Source: CAG-390 sp045546615 (GTDB lineage Bacteria; Bacillota; Clostridia; Oscillospirales; CAG-272). Taken from it: a stretch of 64,000 nt of DNA. Shown piece by piece: positions 16,685 to 26,640 of this stretch. A model generated the notes under the pieces. That model did not search any database, had not been told where the DNA came from, and was given only the letters and a program-made list of their open reading frames with translations. Within the stretch, counting starts at the first letter, position 1. Each line of letters starts with the position of its first letter. Where the stretch lies: positions 1 through 64,000 of the forward strand of contig JAZQDD010000039.1 in assembly GCA_045546615.1 (NCBI GenBank), written 5' to 3'. Position numbers and translations under genes: made by a program.

Positions 16685-17292
16685 TGAAACGTCTGTTTAA
16701 CGGAATCTCTGCAGGAATCCTCATTTCCATAGGCGGAAGTGTATTTCTCTCCGCCGACAACAAATATGTAGGAGCAATGTTTTTCTGCGTTGCGTTGATA
16801 TGTATTTGTGCAAAATCGTATCTTCTTTTTACGGGCAAAGTTGGTTATCTTGTTGAGGACCATACGAAATCCAATGTCGGAGATGTTCTGCTTGCTCTTC
16901 TTGGCAACACGATAGGAACTGTCGTTTGCGGATACGCTATCCGATATGCTTTGCCGGTTGTTGGCAACGTGGCTGAAATTACTTGTGCCGCAAAGCTTGA
17001 GCAAACATTTCTTATGACGCTCGTGCGCGGTATATTATGCGGAATACTTATGTATCTCGCTGTCAGCATTTACAAGGAGAAGGGAACTTACATTTCGATC
17101 CTTTTCTGCGTCCCTGCATTTATCATTGCAGGTTTTGAGCATTCCATTGCGGATATATTTTATTTTGCCGCATCGGGCATTGTTTCGCTCCGCGCATTTG
17201 GCTTTGTTTGGACTGTAATACTTGGTAATGCGCTCGGCGGTATGCTTCTGCCCTTGATCTCGATGATAGGAAAGAACGAGGACAAAAAATGA
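16684..17292 (+). CDS. Formate/nitrite transporter (FNT) family channel
   Basis: This 202-residue protein has about six membrane helices and FNT landmarks: GNTIGTVVCGY in the second region, TLVRGILCGILMYLAV in the middle, GFEHSIADIFYF with the conserved pore histidine, and a C-terminal GNALGGMLLPL. It is shorter than FocA/NirC (about 250-280), mainly through short loops. FNT proteins form pentameric channels for small anions such as formate, nitrite or hydrosulphide. Placement between purM and purN, in an operon that ends with formate-THF ligase, argues for formate. It overlaps both neighbours (one base with purM, four with purN). Confidence 0.8.
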   Translation: MKRLFNGISAGILISIGGSVFLSADNKYVGAMFFCVALICICAKSYLLFTGKVGYLVEDHTKSNVGDVLLALLGNTIGTVVCGYAIRYALPVVGNVAEITCAAKLEQTFLMTLVRGILCGILMYLAVSIYKEKGTYISILFCVPAFIIAGFEHSIADIFYFAASGIVSLRAFGFVWTVILGNALGGMLLPLISMIGKNEDKK

Positions 17293-17900
17293 AAGAAAAA
17301 ATGAATATAGCCGTTCTCGTTTCGGGCGGCGGCACCAATCTTCAAGCGCTTATCGATGCTGAAAAAAACGGTATTATAAAGTCGGGAAGCATCAAGCTCG
17401 TTATTTCAAATAACAAAAACGCATACGCTCTTACCCGTGCCGCAGATGCTAATATTGCTACTGCCGTTGTTGTCAAGAGCGAGTGCGGCTCTGCCGAGGC
17501 GTTTGAGGATGCAATCAGCGCTCTTCTGGAGAAAAACGATATCGACTTTATAGTCCTCGCGGGCTTTATGTCGATCCTTAGCGAGAAATTCACGTCGAAA
17601 TATCCAAAGCAGATAATCAACGTTCACCCATCTCTCATTCCGTCGTTCTGCGGCAAGGGCTTCTACGGACTTCGTGTACACGAGGCAGCTCTTGAATACG
17701 GCGTAAAAGTAACGGGCGCGACCGTACATTTCGTAAACGAGATCCCCGACGGCGGTGAGATAATTATGCAAAAGGCTGTTGCTATCAAAGACGGCGACAC
17801 GCCCGAGAAACTGCAAAAGCGCGTAATGCGTCAGGCGGAATGGAAGATACTTCCGCTTGCAGTTGAAAAAGTATGTTCAAATAAACTCGATTGGAGATAA
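17289..17900 (+). CDS. purN: Phosphoribosylglycinamide formyltransferase
   Basis: This 203-residue GART begins NIAVLVSGGGTNLQALID and has the folate-site segment INVHPSLIPSFCGKGFYG, with the catalytic Asn-His-Asp set represented by NVHPSL and the later PDGGEIIMQ. It transfers formyl from 10-formyl-THF to GAR. The ATG overlaps the channel gene stop (ATGA). An internal ATG at 17301 could also start the protein; the upstream one is kept because of the coupling. Confidence 0.94.
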   Translation: MKEKMNIAVLVSGGGTNLQALIDAEKNGIIKSGSIKLVISNNKNAYALTRAADANIATAVVVKSECGSAEAFEDAISALLEKNDIDFIVLAGFMSILSEKFTSKYPKQIINVHPSLIPSFCGKGFYGLRVHEAALEYGVKVTGATVHFVNEIPDGGEIIMQKAVAIKDGDTPEKLQKRVMRQAEWKILPLAVEKVCSNKLDWR

Positions 17901-17903
17901 AAC

Positions 17904-18626
17904 ATGGCACTTTACGATATCAAAAACCTGCTTTCTACCAACACCTACCCCGGTCGCGGAATCATAATCGGTAAATCCGCCGACGGCAAGAACGCAATGA
18001 TAGCGTACTTTATTATGGGCAGAAGCGAAAATAGCCGCAATCGTATTTTTGAGCGTTTTGACGGAGGTATGCGTACAAAGGCTTTTGACGAATCCAAGCT
18101 GTCCGATCCGAGCCTTATAATCTACAACCCCTATCTTTCTGCCAAGGGCGGCAACATTGACATCATAACAAACGGTGACCAGACCAACACCGTTTATGAC
18201 TATATCTGCGACGGCAAGAGCTTCGAGGATGCTCTCATGACTCGTGAGTTTGAGCCTGATGCGCCCAATTTTACTCCCAGAATTTCGGGTGCACTTTACT
18301 ACTGCTTCCCCGGAAACGTATTTACCTACAAGCTCTCCATTCTCAAGAGCGCAAACGGACGCCCCGAGGCGTGCAACCGCTATTTTTATAACTACGCTCC
18401 CGAAAACGGAATCGGACATTTCATCCACACCTATAAGTGCGACGGCAATCCCATTCCGTCCTTCTACGGCGAGCCCGAGGAGGTAGAGCTTCCCAACACC
18501 GCAGAGGAGCTTGCCGAGATCGTTTGGAGCAATCTTAACGCTGATAACAAGGTATCTCTCTTTGTTCGTGCTATTCCTCTTGACGGCAGCGAAGCTACGG
18601 AGATAATCATAAACAAAAACATATAA
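17904..18626 (+). CDS. purO: IMP cyclohydrolase, archaeal PurO-like
   Basis: This 240-residue protein is of the type annotated in Clostridia as IMP cyclohydrolase (PurO-like fold). Recognisable segments are NTYPGRGIIIGKS near the start, YFIMGRSENSRNR, IIYNPYL and NFTPRISG. It would close FAICAR to IMP, the last step of the pathway. It sits directly before a transformylase that lacks the usual cyclohydrolase half, which supports this assignment. The call rests on family resemblance and context; I cannot verify active-site residues. Confidence 0.82.
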   Translation: MALYDIKNLLSTNTYPGRGIIIGKSADGKNAMIAYFIMGRSENSRNRIFERFDGGMRTKAFDESKLSDPSLIIYNPYLSAKGGNIDIITNGDQTNTVYDYICDGKSFEDALMTREFEPDAPNFTPRISGALYYCFPGNVFTYKLSILKSANGRPEACNRYFYNYAPENGIGHFIHTYKCDGNPIPSFYGEPEEVELPNTAEELAEIVWSNLNADNKVSLFVRAIPLDGSEATEIIINKNI

Positions 18627-18642
18627 TGCAGAGGATCATACA

Positions 18643-19827
18643 ATGAAAGAATTTGAACTGAAATACGGCTGTAACCCAAACCAGAAGCCCGCTAAGATCT
18701 ACATGGCAGACGGAAGTGAGCTTCCCATCGAGATACTTTCGGGCCGTCCCGGATACATCAATTTTCTTGATGCTTTTAATAGCTGGCAGCTTGTTAAAGA
18801 GCTTAAAGAGGCTCTCGGTCTGCCTGCGGTAACGTCCTTCAAGCACGTCAGTCCCACCTCTGCGGCAGTTGGAATCAAGCTTTCCGATACGCTCAAGAAG
18901 GCTTGTTTTGTTGACGATATCGAAGGTCTTGACGATTCGCCCCTCGCTTGCGCGTATGCACGAGCAAGAGGCACGGACCGTATGTGTTCTTTTGGTGACT
19001 GGGTAGCGCTTTCCGATGTTTGCGACGTTACCACCGCGCTGATGATCAAGCGCGAGGTGTCCGACGGCGTTATCGCCCCCGGCTACGAGCCCGAGGCACT
19101 TGAGATACTCAAGTCCAAGAGAAAAGGCAACTACAATATCGTTAAGATTGACCCCAATTACGTTCCCGCTCCCATCGAGACCAAGCAGGTCTACGGAATT
19201 ACGTTTGAGCAGGGAAGAAACAATTTTGAGATCAACCGTGAGCTTCTTACCAATGTTGTTACTGCTAACAAGGAAATGCCCGAGAGCGCTATCCGCGATC
19301 TCATCGTTGCGCTGATCACCCTTAAATACACGCAGTCAAATTCCGTTTGCTATGCGGTTGACGGACAGGCTATCGGAGTTGGCGCAGGTCAGCAGTCGAG
19401 AATCCATTGCACTCGCCTTGCGGGTGAAAAGGCAGACACTTGGTTCTTGCGTCAGCATGAAAAGGTTCTCAATCTTCCTTTTAGAGAGGACATCGGCAGA
19501 CCCGACAGAGACAATGTTATCGACGGTTATATTAATAAGAATGAAGAGGATGTTTGCGCCGACGGAAATTGGCAAAAGTACTTTACCGTTCGTCCCGAGC
19601 CTCTCACCGATGAGGAGGCAAAGGCGTTCCTTGCCACCCGTGACGGTGTAGCCCTCGGATCTGATGCATTCTTCCCGTTTGGAGATAATATTGAGCGCGC
19701 ACATAAGAGCGGCGTTAAGTATATCGCTGAACCCGGCGGCTCGATCAGAGATGATAACGTAATTGCAACCTGCGACAGATACGGTATGGCAATGGCGTTT
19801 ACGGGAATGAGACTTTTCCACCACTAA
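18643..19827 (+). CDS. AICAR transformylase, stand-alone (no cyclohydrolase domain)
   Basis: This 394-residue protein matches only the C-terminal transformylase part of bifunctional PurH. It starts with ELKYGCNPNQKPAK and contains SFKHVSPTSAAVG (the catalytic Lys-His pair), KYTQSNSVCYAVDGQAIGVG, GQQSRIHCTRLA, SDAFFPFGDNIERA and EPGGSIRDD. It formylates AICAR with 10-formyl-THF. The MGS-fold cyclohydrolase domain is missing and its role is evidently taken by the PurO-like gene 16 bases upstream. Its substrate relates directly to ZTP, the ligand of the operon's riboswitch. Confidence 0.9.
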   Translation: MKEFELKYGCNPNQKPAKIYMADGSELPIEILSGRPGYINFLDAFNSWQLVKELKEALGLPAVTSFKHVSPTSAAVGIKLSDTLKKACFVDDIEGLDDSPLACAYARARGTDRMCSFGDWVALSDVCDVTTALMIKREVSDGVIAPGYEPEALEILKSKRKGNYNIVKIDPNYVPAPIETKQVYGITFEQGRNNFEINRELLTNVVTANKEMPESAIRDLIVALITLKYTQSNSVCYAVDGQAIGVGAGQQSRIHCTRLAGEKADTWFLRQHEKVLNLPFREDIGRPDRDNVIDGYINKNEEDVCADGNWQKYFTVRPEPLTDEEAKAFLATRDGVALGSDAFFPFGDNIERAHKSGVKYIAEPGGSIRDDNVIATCDRYGMAMAFTGMRLFHH

Positions 19828-19844
19828 TTAAACGGAGATTTCAA

Positions 19845-21116
19845 ATGAAGATACTTGTAATTGGCGGCGGCGGACGCGAGCACGCCGTTATAAAGGCTAT
19901 AAAGAAAAATCCCGACGTTGAGTGCATTTATGCGCTTCCGGGTAACGGCGGAATAGCCGCTGACGCTATCTGCGTTAACATCGGAGCTAAGGATATCGAC
20001 GCTATCGTTGATTTTGCGCTCGAAAAAGCTATTGATTACGCAATAGTTACTCCCGATGATCCGCTCGTTCTCGGTGCGGTAGATGCTCTAAACGCCAAGG
20101 GCATCCCTTGCTTTGGCCCTGATAAAAAAGCGGCAATAATCGAGGGTAGCAAGGCGTTTTCTAAAAATCTTATGAAAAAATATTCTATTCCCACTGCGGA
20201 ATATGAGATATTTGATAACAAGGATGCGGCACTTGATTACCTCAAGGGTGTAGATTACCCCATTGTAGTAAAGGCTGACGGACTTGCACTCGGCAAGGGT
20301 GTTATTATTGCGCAGGACCGCAAGGAAGCCGAGGACGCAGTTGTTTCCATGATGGAGGATAAGGTGTTCGGAAATAGCGGCGATAACATCGTTATCGAGG
20401 AATTTCTCACAGGCCCCGAGGTCTCCGTTCTTGCGTTTACTGATGGCAAGACAGTCGTTCCCATGGTCTCTTCAATGGATCATAAGCGTGCGGGAGATAA
20501 TGACACGGGACTTAACACGGGCGGAATGGGTACTATCGCGCCCAACCCATACTACACAGCGGACGTTGCCAAGGTTTGTATGGATGAGATATTCCTTCCT
20601 ACCGTTAACGCTATGAACGCCGAGGGACGCACCTTTAAGGGATGCTTGTACTTCGGACTCATGCTCACTCCCAAGGGCCCCAAGGTGATCGAATATAATT
20701 GTCGCTTTGGAGACCCCGAAACGCAGGTCGTTCTCCCGCTTCTTAAAAGCGATCTGTTGACAATAATGAAGGCAGTAACCGAGGAAAGACTTGCGGACGT
20801 AGACGTTGAGTTTTCCGACGGTGCGGCTTGCTGTGTTATTATGGCTTCCAAGGGATATCCGCAGAAGTATGATAAAGGCTTTGAGATATCTATTCCCAAT
20901 GAGCTTTCTTCGTCCGTTTACGTTGCAGGAGCGGAGCTTCGCGATGGCAAGCTTCTTACATCGGGTGGAAGAGTTCTCGGCGTAACTGCCACGGCTGACA
21001 ATCTCCCCGAGGCTATTAAAATGGCGTACGGCAAGGTGGAGAACATCAGCTTTGATAATGCATACTACCGCAACGACATCGGCGCACGCGCACTTAAAGC
21101 GCTTACGGAGGATTGA
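19845..21116 (+). CDS. purD: Phosphoribosylamine-glycine ligase
   Basis: This 423-residue ATP-grasp enzyme begins MKILVIGGGGREHAVIKAI and carries VKADGLALGKGVIIAQ, EEFLTGPEVSVLAF, NTGGMGTIAPNPYY and EYNCRFGDPETQVVLP. It joins phosphoribosylamine and glycine to GAR, the substrate of PurN encoded upstream. The gene ends two bases before the purL start. Confidence 0.96.
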   Translation: MKILVIGGGGREHAVIKAIKKNPDVECIYALPGNGGIAADAICVNIGAKDIDAIVDFALEKAIDYAIVTPDDPLVLGAVDALNAKGIPCFGPDKKAAIIEGSKAFSKNLMKKYSIPTAEYEIFDNKDAALDYLKGVDYPIVVKADGLALGKGVIIAQDRKEAEDAVVSMMEDKVFGNSGDNIVIEEFLTGPEVSVLAFTDGKTVVPMVSSMDHKRAGDNDTGLNTGGMGTIAPNPYYTADVAKVCMDEIFLPTVNAMNAEGRTFKGCLYFGLMLTPKGPKVIEYNCRFGDPETQVVLPLLKSDLLTIMKAVTEERLADVDVEFSDGAACCVIMASKGYPQKYDKGFEISIPNELSSSVYVAGAELRDGKLLTSGGRVLGVTATADNLPEAIKMAYGKVENISFDNAYYRNDIGARALKALTED

Positions 21117-21118
21117 TT

Positions 21119-24100
21119 ATGGTTTATAGAATTTTCGTAGAGAAAAAGGCAGGACTTGATAACGAGGCTCGCGCACTTTGCTCTGAACTTAAAAATCTCG
21201 TTGGCATTTCAAACCTTGAATACGTAAGAATACTTAACAGATATGATGCTGAAAACATCTCCGAGGAGCTGTTTGACGAGGCTGTTCGCAGTGTGTTTTC
21301 CGAGCCTCAGCTCGATATCACGTCCTCTGATGTCGTATCCAACGGAGGATATGTTTTTGCTGTCGAATTTCTCCCCGGTCAGTTTGACCAAAGGGCGGAT
21401 TCTGCCGCACAGTGCATACAGATAATTTCCTGCGGAGATCGCCCGACGATCAGAACGGCAAAAGTGTACGTTCTCGGCGGAAAGCTTACCGAGTCGGATA
21501 TCGAGAAGATAAAGAAATACGTTATAAACCCCGTAGAAGCGCGCGAGGCGGCACTTGAAAAGCCCGAAACCCTTGCGGCGCAGTACGAGCTTCCGACCAC
21601 TGTCGCAACACTTGACGGCTTCTGCGCGCTTGACCGCGCAGGTCTTGCTGATTTTGTGGCAAAATACGGTCTTGCAATGGATATTGACGACATCAGTTTT
21701 TGTCAGCAATATTTTATTTCAGAAAAGCGCGATCCCACTATCACCGAGATTAGGATGATCGATACCTATTGGTCGGATCACTGCCGTCACACCACGTTCC
21801 TTACAACTATTGACAACGTGAGCTTCGAGGACGAGCTTCTCCGCGCCGCGTACGAGGATTATCTCGCCGTTCGCAGAGAGATAGGCAGAACCAAGCCCAT
21901 AAATCTCATGGACATTGCAACGGTTGCCACAAGATACCTCAAGAAAAAAGGTATGCTTGACAAGCTCGATGAATCCGAGGAGATCAATGCTTGCACTGTC
22001 AAGATTGAGATCGAGGCAGACGGTAAAAAAGAGCCTTGGCTTCTTCTTTTCAAAAACGAAACACACAATCACCCCACGGAGATTGAGCCTTTTGGCGGCG
22101 CGGCTACTTGTATTGGCGGCGCTATACGCGATCCGCTCTCGGGCAGATCCTACGTTTATGCCGCAATGCGCGTAACAGGCGCGGCAGATCCGCTGACTCC
22201 CGTTTCCGAGACCATCAAGGGCAAACTCCCCCAGCGAAAGATAGTTACAACAGCCGCGGCGGGCTACTCCTCCTACGGTAACCAGATCGGTCTTGCTACC
22301 GGTATGGTAGACGAGCTTTATCACAAAGGCTACGCCGCCAAGCGTATGGAGATCGGTGCTGTTATTGCTGCCGCCCCCGCTGAAAACGTGCGCCGTGAGC
22401 GCCCCGAGGATGGAGACATTGTAATTCTGCTTGGCGGAAGAACAGGTCGCGACGGTTGCGGTGGAGCAACGGGTTCATCGAAAAAGCATACGATGGAATC
22501 CCTGGAAACTTGCGGAGCAGAGGTTCAAAAGGGTAATGCTCCCGAGGAAAGAAAGCTCCAGCGCCTCTTTAGAAATCCCACTGCTTGCCGTATGATCAAG
22601 CGTTGTAATGATTTTGGCGCGGGCGGTGTTTCGGTTGCGGTTGGCGAGCTTGCTGACGGACTTGACATCGATCTTAACGCAGTTCCCAAAAAATATGACG
22701 GACTTGACGGAACTGAACTTGCTATCAGCGAGTCTCAGGAGAGAATGGCCGTTGTAGTCGAGGCAAAGGATGTTGAAGGTTTTATGGCTCTTGCCGAAAG
22801 TGAAAACCTCGAGGCTACCGTAGTTGCACGCGTTACCGAAGAGCCTCGTCTGCGTATGCATTGGAATGGAAATACTATCGTTGATATTTCCCGTGAGTTC
22901 CTCAACTCAAACGGCGCTGAAAAGCATATAGATATTGCTCCCGCAACACCTGCGGATTACGCTAAAAATATTCCCGCAGATTTTACTGATGGTTATATGG
23001 CTCTTGCATCCGACCTCAACGTATGCTCAAAGCGCGGTCTTTCGGAACGTTTTGACTCTACGATAGGTGCGGGAACCGTCCTTATGCCATTTGGCGGAAA
23101 GCATCAGAAAACACCTATTCAGGCAATGGTGCACAAGATCTCGGTAGAGAAAAAGCATACCGAGGATTGCTCCTTCATGTCTTGGGGATACAACCCCTTT
23201 ATTACCGAAAAGAGCCCCTATCACGGCGCTTATCTTGCAGTAGTGGAGAGCGTAGCAAAGCTTATTGCCGCAGGTGCAAGCTTCGAGGACGTTTATCTCA
23301 CTTTCCAGGAATATTTTGAAAAGCCCGCACGCGATCCCAAACGTTGGGGTAAGCCCTTGGCGGCGCTCCTTGGCGCATTTAAGGCACAGCTTGACCTTGG
23401 AATCGCTTCTATTGGTGGTAAGGACTCCATGAGCGGCTCTTTTGAGGACATTGATGTTCCCCCTACGCTCGTTTCCTTCGCTGTCACTACGGGAAAGACC
23501 GCAGACGTTGTTTCGGGTGAGTTCAAAAAATCCGGTTCCAATCTCATTCTTATTGCTCCCGAATACGATGAAAACGGTCTGCCTACCGCAGACTCGCTCA
23601 AAAAATGCTTTGCCACCGTTAGTGCGCTTGTGCGCGAAGGAAAGGTCTACTCGGCGTGGACGCCCACATACGGCGGTATTGCAGAGGGCGTTCTGAAAAT
23701 GTGCATTGGTAATGGCTTTGGCTTCAAGTATGCTGATGGCGTTACACTTAAGAAGATATTCTCCTATGCATACGGTGCGTTCCTCATTGAGACTGATGAA
23801 AAGATAGGTGAGCTTATAGGTACGGTTACCGATAGCGGTGCTATTGAGCTTGGTAGCGAATGTGTGAGCCTTGCACAGCTTTCACACGCGTATGAGGCAA
23901 AACTTGAGAGTGTATATCCTTGTATGGAAAAGGAAGAAGTCAAGAAGTATGAAAACTTCTCCTTTACAGCAGATAGCCGTAAAGCTCCCGCTATTATAAC
24001 CTCAACACCCAAGGTTCTTATTCCCGTGTTCCCCGGAACGAACTGTGAGTACGATTCCGCCAAGGTTATGCGTGACGCGGGCGCAGATGCCGAAATATTC

Positions 24101-24805
24101 GTTATTAACAACCTTACTGCCGATTCTATAGCTCGCAGTGTGGATCAGTTTGCCGAAAAGCTCAAAACCGCACAAATGGTATTCATCCCGGGCGGTTTTT
24201 CAGGCGGCGACGAGCCTGACGGTTCTGGTAAGTTCATCATGGCGTTCTTCCGCAATGAAGCGATAAAGAACGGCGTTCACGATCTGCTTGATAACCGCGG
24301 CGGTCTTATGTGCGGTATCTGTAACGGTTTCCAGGCTCTTGTTAAACTTGGACTCGTTCCGTATGGTAAGATCATCGACACTGATGAGAATTGTCCTACG
24401 CTTACCTTTAATAACATAGCACGTCACCAATCCAAGCTCGTGCGTATCAGAGTAGCGTCCAACAAGTCTCCGTGGCTTTCCGCTACGAATGTAGGAGATG
24501 TTTACACTGTTCCGATCTCTCACGGCGAAGGCAAGTTCTTGGCTTCTGATGAGATGGTTGCCACCCTTGCTGCAAACGGTCAGATAGCTACGCAGTACGT
24601 GGATCTTGACGGTAATGCCACCGATGATATCAGATACAACCCCAACGGCTCCGTTTGCGCTATTGAAGGTATAACCTCGCCCGACGGCAGAGTATTTGGT
24701 AAGATGGGACACAGCGAGAGAATTGGCTCGGGACTTTACAAAAACGTCCCCGGTCAGTTCGATATGCAGATGTTTGCTTCTGCTGTAAAGTATTTCAAAG
24801 GCTGA
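21119..24805 (+). CDS. purL: Phosphoribosylformylglycinamidine synthase, large single-chain form
   Basis: At 1228 residues this is the one-polypeptide FGAM synthase, as in Proteobacteria and some Clostridia, rather than the PurLSQ complex of Bacillus. It has a PurS-like N-terminal domain, the tandem synthetase core (YWSDHCRHTTF, ETHNHPTEIEPFGGAATCIGG, GGKDSMSG) and a C-terminal class I glutaminase domain (from about residue 965) with the nucleophile in MCGICNGFQ and later SHGEGKF. ATG 21119 is chosen because GGAGG at 21107-21111 lies seven bases upstream. Confidence 0.95.
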   Translation: MVYRIFVEKKAGLDNEARALCSELKNLVGISNLEYVRILNRYDAENISEELFDEAVRSVFSEPQLDITSSDVVSNGGYVFAVEFLPGQFDQRADSAAQCIQIISCGDRPTIRTAKVYVLGGKLTESDIEKIKKYVINPVEAREAALEKPETLAAQYELPTTVATLDGFCALDRAGLADFVAKYGLAMDIDDISFCQQYFISEKRDPTITEIRMIDTYWSDHCRHTTFLTTIDNVSFEDELLRAAYEDYLAVRREIGRTKPINLMDIATVATRYLKKKGMLDKLDESEEINACTVKIEIEADGKKEPWLLLFKNETHNHPTEIEPFGGAATCIGGAIRDPLSGRSYVYAAMRVTGAADPLTPVSETIKGKLPQRKIVTTAAAGYSSYGNQIGLATGMVDELYHKGYAAKRMEIGAVIAAAPAENVRRERPEDGDIVILLGGRTGRDGCGGATGSSKKHTMESLETCGAEVQKGNAPEERKLQRLFRNPTACRMIKRCNDFGAGGVSVAVGELADGLDIDLNAVPKKYDGLDGTELAISESQERMAVVVEAKDVEGFMALAESENLEATVVARVTEEPRLRMHWNGNTIVDISREFLNSNGAEKHIDIAPATPADYAKNIPADFTDGYMALASDLNVCSKRGLSERFDSTIGAGTVLMPFGGKHQKTPIQAMVHKISVEKKHTEDCSFMSWGYNPFITEKSPYHGAYLAVVESVAKLIAAGASFEDVYLTFQEYFEKPARDPKRWGKPLAALLGAFKAQLDLGIASIGGKDSMSGSFEDIDVPPTLVSFAVTTGKTADVVSGEFKKSGSNLILIAPEYDENGLPTADSLKKCFATVSALVREGKVYSAWTPTYGGIAEGVLKMCIGNGFGFKYADGVTLKKIFSYAYGAFLIETDEKIGELIGTVTDSGAIELGSECVSLAQLSHAYEAKLESVYPCMEKEEVKKYENFSFTADSRKAPAIITSTPKVLIPVFPGTNCEYDSAKVMRDAGADAEIFVINNLTADSIARSVDQFAEKLKTAQMVFIPGGFSGGDEPDGSGKFIMAFFRNEAIKNGVHDLLDNRGGLMCGICNGFQALVKLGLVPYGKIIDTDENCPTLTFNNIARHQSKLVRIRVASNKSPWLSATNVGDVYTVPISHGEGKFLASDEMVATLAANGQIATQYVDLDGNATDDIRYNPNGSVCAIEGITSPDGRVFGKMGHSERIGSGLYKNVPGQFDMQMFASAVKYFKG

Positions 24806-24843
24806 ACGCTTCTCTGAATTATTAAACCTTGGAGGAAAATAAA

Positions 24844-26517
24844 GTGGCATACCTTTCTGATATTGAAATCGCTCAGGCGGCGAAAATGTCATATATAGGC
24901 GATATAGCCAAAACCGCAGGTATCGACGATAAGTATCTTGAACCGTATGGTAAATATAAGGCTAAGGTCGATTATTCTCTCCTTAATGAATCCTCGCGCC
25001 CTAACGGCAAGCTCGTTCTTGTAACAGCTATTACACCTACTCCTGCAGGAGAAGGAAAGACCACCACCACCATCGGACTTTCTGACGGACTTCGTAGGAT
25101 CGGTAAAAACGTTGTAGTTGCGCTCCGTGAGCCGTCTCTTGGACCCGTTTTCGGTGTCAAGGGCGGCGCTGCGGGCGGCGGTTATGCGCAGGTTCTTCCC
25201 ATGGAGGACATCAATCTGCATTTTACGGGAGATTTTCACGCTATCGGCGCGGCAAATAATCTCCTTGCCGCTATGCTTGATAACCACATCTATCAGGGAA
25301 ACGCGCTCGGAATCGATCCTCGCCGCATCACTTGGCGCAGATGTGTTGATATGAACGACCGTCAGCTCCGTTTCGTAACGGACGGCCTTGGCGGACGTTT
25401 CAACGGTGTTCCGCGTGAGGACGGATATGATATTACTGTAGCATCCGAGATCATGGCAGTTTTCTGTCTTTCGTCGTCTATAACTGACCTGAAAGAAAGA
25501 CTTTCCCGCATAGTTGTTGCTTATACCTATGAGGACAAGCCCGTAACGGCGGGCGATCTTAAAGCTGTTGGCGCAATGACGGCATTACTCAAAGATGCTC
25601 TCAAACCCAATCTCGTGCAAACAATGGAGGGAACTCCCGCATTTGTTCACGGCGGTCCTTTTGCTAACATCGCTCACGGCTGTAACTCCATTATCGCGAC
25701 AAGAATGGCAATGAAGCTTGGTGATTATGCGGTGACTGAGGCAGGATTTGGCGCCGATCTCGGAGCAGAGAAGTTCCTCGATATCAAGTGCCGTGCGGCG
25801 GGGATTCGCCCCAATGCCGTAGTCGTTGTGGCGACTGTTCGTGCGCTTAAAATGCATGGCGGAACACCTAAAACCGAGCTTGGCACAGAGAATCTTGAAT
25901 CTCTCGAAAAAGGCATTCCTAACCTTCTTCGCCACGTTTCTAACATCAAGAACGTGTATAAGCTCCCATGCGTAGTGGCTGTTAACCGTTTCCCCACCGA
26001 CACTGATGCGGAGATAGCTCTTGTTATAGAAAAGTGCAAAACGCTTGGCGTAAACGTAGCTCTCTCTACCGTGTGGGCAGATGGCGGCAAGGGCGGTGTA
26101 GCGCTTGCCGAGGAGGTTGTGCGCCTTTGTGAGGAGAAGAATGATTTCTCGTTCAGCTATGAGCTTGACCTTTCCATAAAAGAAAAGATCGAGACCATCG
26201 TTCGCCGCATCTACGGCGGCGTGGGAGTATCCTTTGATGCATCTGCTGAAAAATCTATTGCAAAACTCGCCGCGCTTGGCTTTGATAAGCTTCCGATCTG
26301 CGTAGCCAAAACGCAATACAGCTTTTCGGACGATGCTACAAAGCTTGGTGCGCCCGAGGGCTTTACCGTTAATGTGCGTGACGTTAAGGTGTCTGCGGGA
26401 GCAGGCTTTATCGTTGTGCTGACGGGTGCTATCATGACGATGCCCGGACTTCCGCCAAAGCCCGCCGCCGAGAAGATCGACGTGGACGAAAACGGAAGAA
26501 TATCAGGACTCTTCTGA
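24844..26517 (+). CDS. fhs: Formate-tetrahydrofolate ligase
   Basis: This 557-residue enzyme makes 10-formyl-THF from formate, THF and ATP. The P-loop TPTPAGEGKTTTTIGL lies near residue 65, followed by REPSLGPVFGVKGGAAGGGYAQV (a fixed family block shown here in part), DFHAIGAANNLLAA and QTMEGTPAFVHGGPFANIAHG. I place the start at GTG 24844, eight bases after GGAGG (24831-24835); reading from TTG 24829 would run through that ribosome site. It is the last gene of the ZTP-controlled operon and supplies the cofactor for PurN and AICAR transformylase. Confidence 0.95.
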   Translation: MAYLSDIEIAQAAKMSYIGDIAKTAGIDDKYLEPYGKYKAKVDYSLLNESSRPNGKLVLVTAITPTPAGEGKTTTTIGLSDGLRRIGKNVVVALREPSLGPVFGVKGGAAGGGYAQVLPMEDINLHFTGDFHAIGAANNLLAAMLDNHIYQGNALGIDPRRITWRRCVDMNDRQLRFVTDGLGGRFNGVPREDGYDITVASEIMAVFCLSSSITDLKERLSRIVVAYTYEDKPVTAGDLKAVGAMTALLKDALKPNLVQTMEGTPAFVHGGPFANIAHGCNSIIATRMAMKLGDYAVTEAGFGADLGAEKFLDIKCRAAGIRPNAVVVVATVRALKMHGGTPKTELGTENLESLEKGIPNLLRHVSNIKNVYKLPCVVAVNRFPTDTDAEIALVIEKCKTLGVNVALSTVWADGGKGGVALAEEVVRLCEEKNDFSFSYELDLSIKEKIETIVRRIYGGVGVSFDASAEKSIAKLAALGFDKLPICVAKTQYSFSDDATKLGAPEGFTVNVRDVKVSAGAGFIVVLTGAIMTMPGLPPKPAAEKIDVDENGRISGLF

Positions 26518-26528
26518 TTTTTATATAC

Positions 26529-26566
26529 AAAAAACAGCACCTCTTTCGAAGTGGCGCTGTTTTTTG
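26529..26566 (+). terminator. Terminator after fhs
   Basis: AAAAAACAGC pairs with GCTGTTTTTT around a short inner stem, with T-runs on the 3' side and A-runs on the 5' side. It closes the purine operon 12 bases after the fhs stop. Confidence 0.85.
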
Positions 26567-26595
26567 TGTTTTTGATAAAAAATACAAACTTTGTA

Positions 26596-26624
26596 TTGAC
26601 AAAGTAACGTATTTATGGTATTAT
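26596..26624 (+). promoter_or_regulatory. Promoter of the dapA-dapB-lysA operon
   Basis: TTGACA (26596-26601) and TATTAT (26619-26624) with a 17-base spacer lie directly upstream of the lysine riboswitch. Confidence 0.82.
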
Positions 26625-26640
26625 GAATTAACTGAAATAA

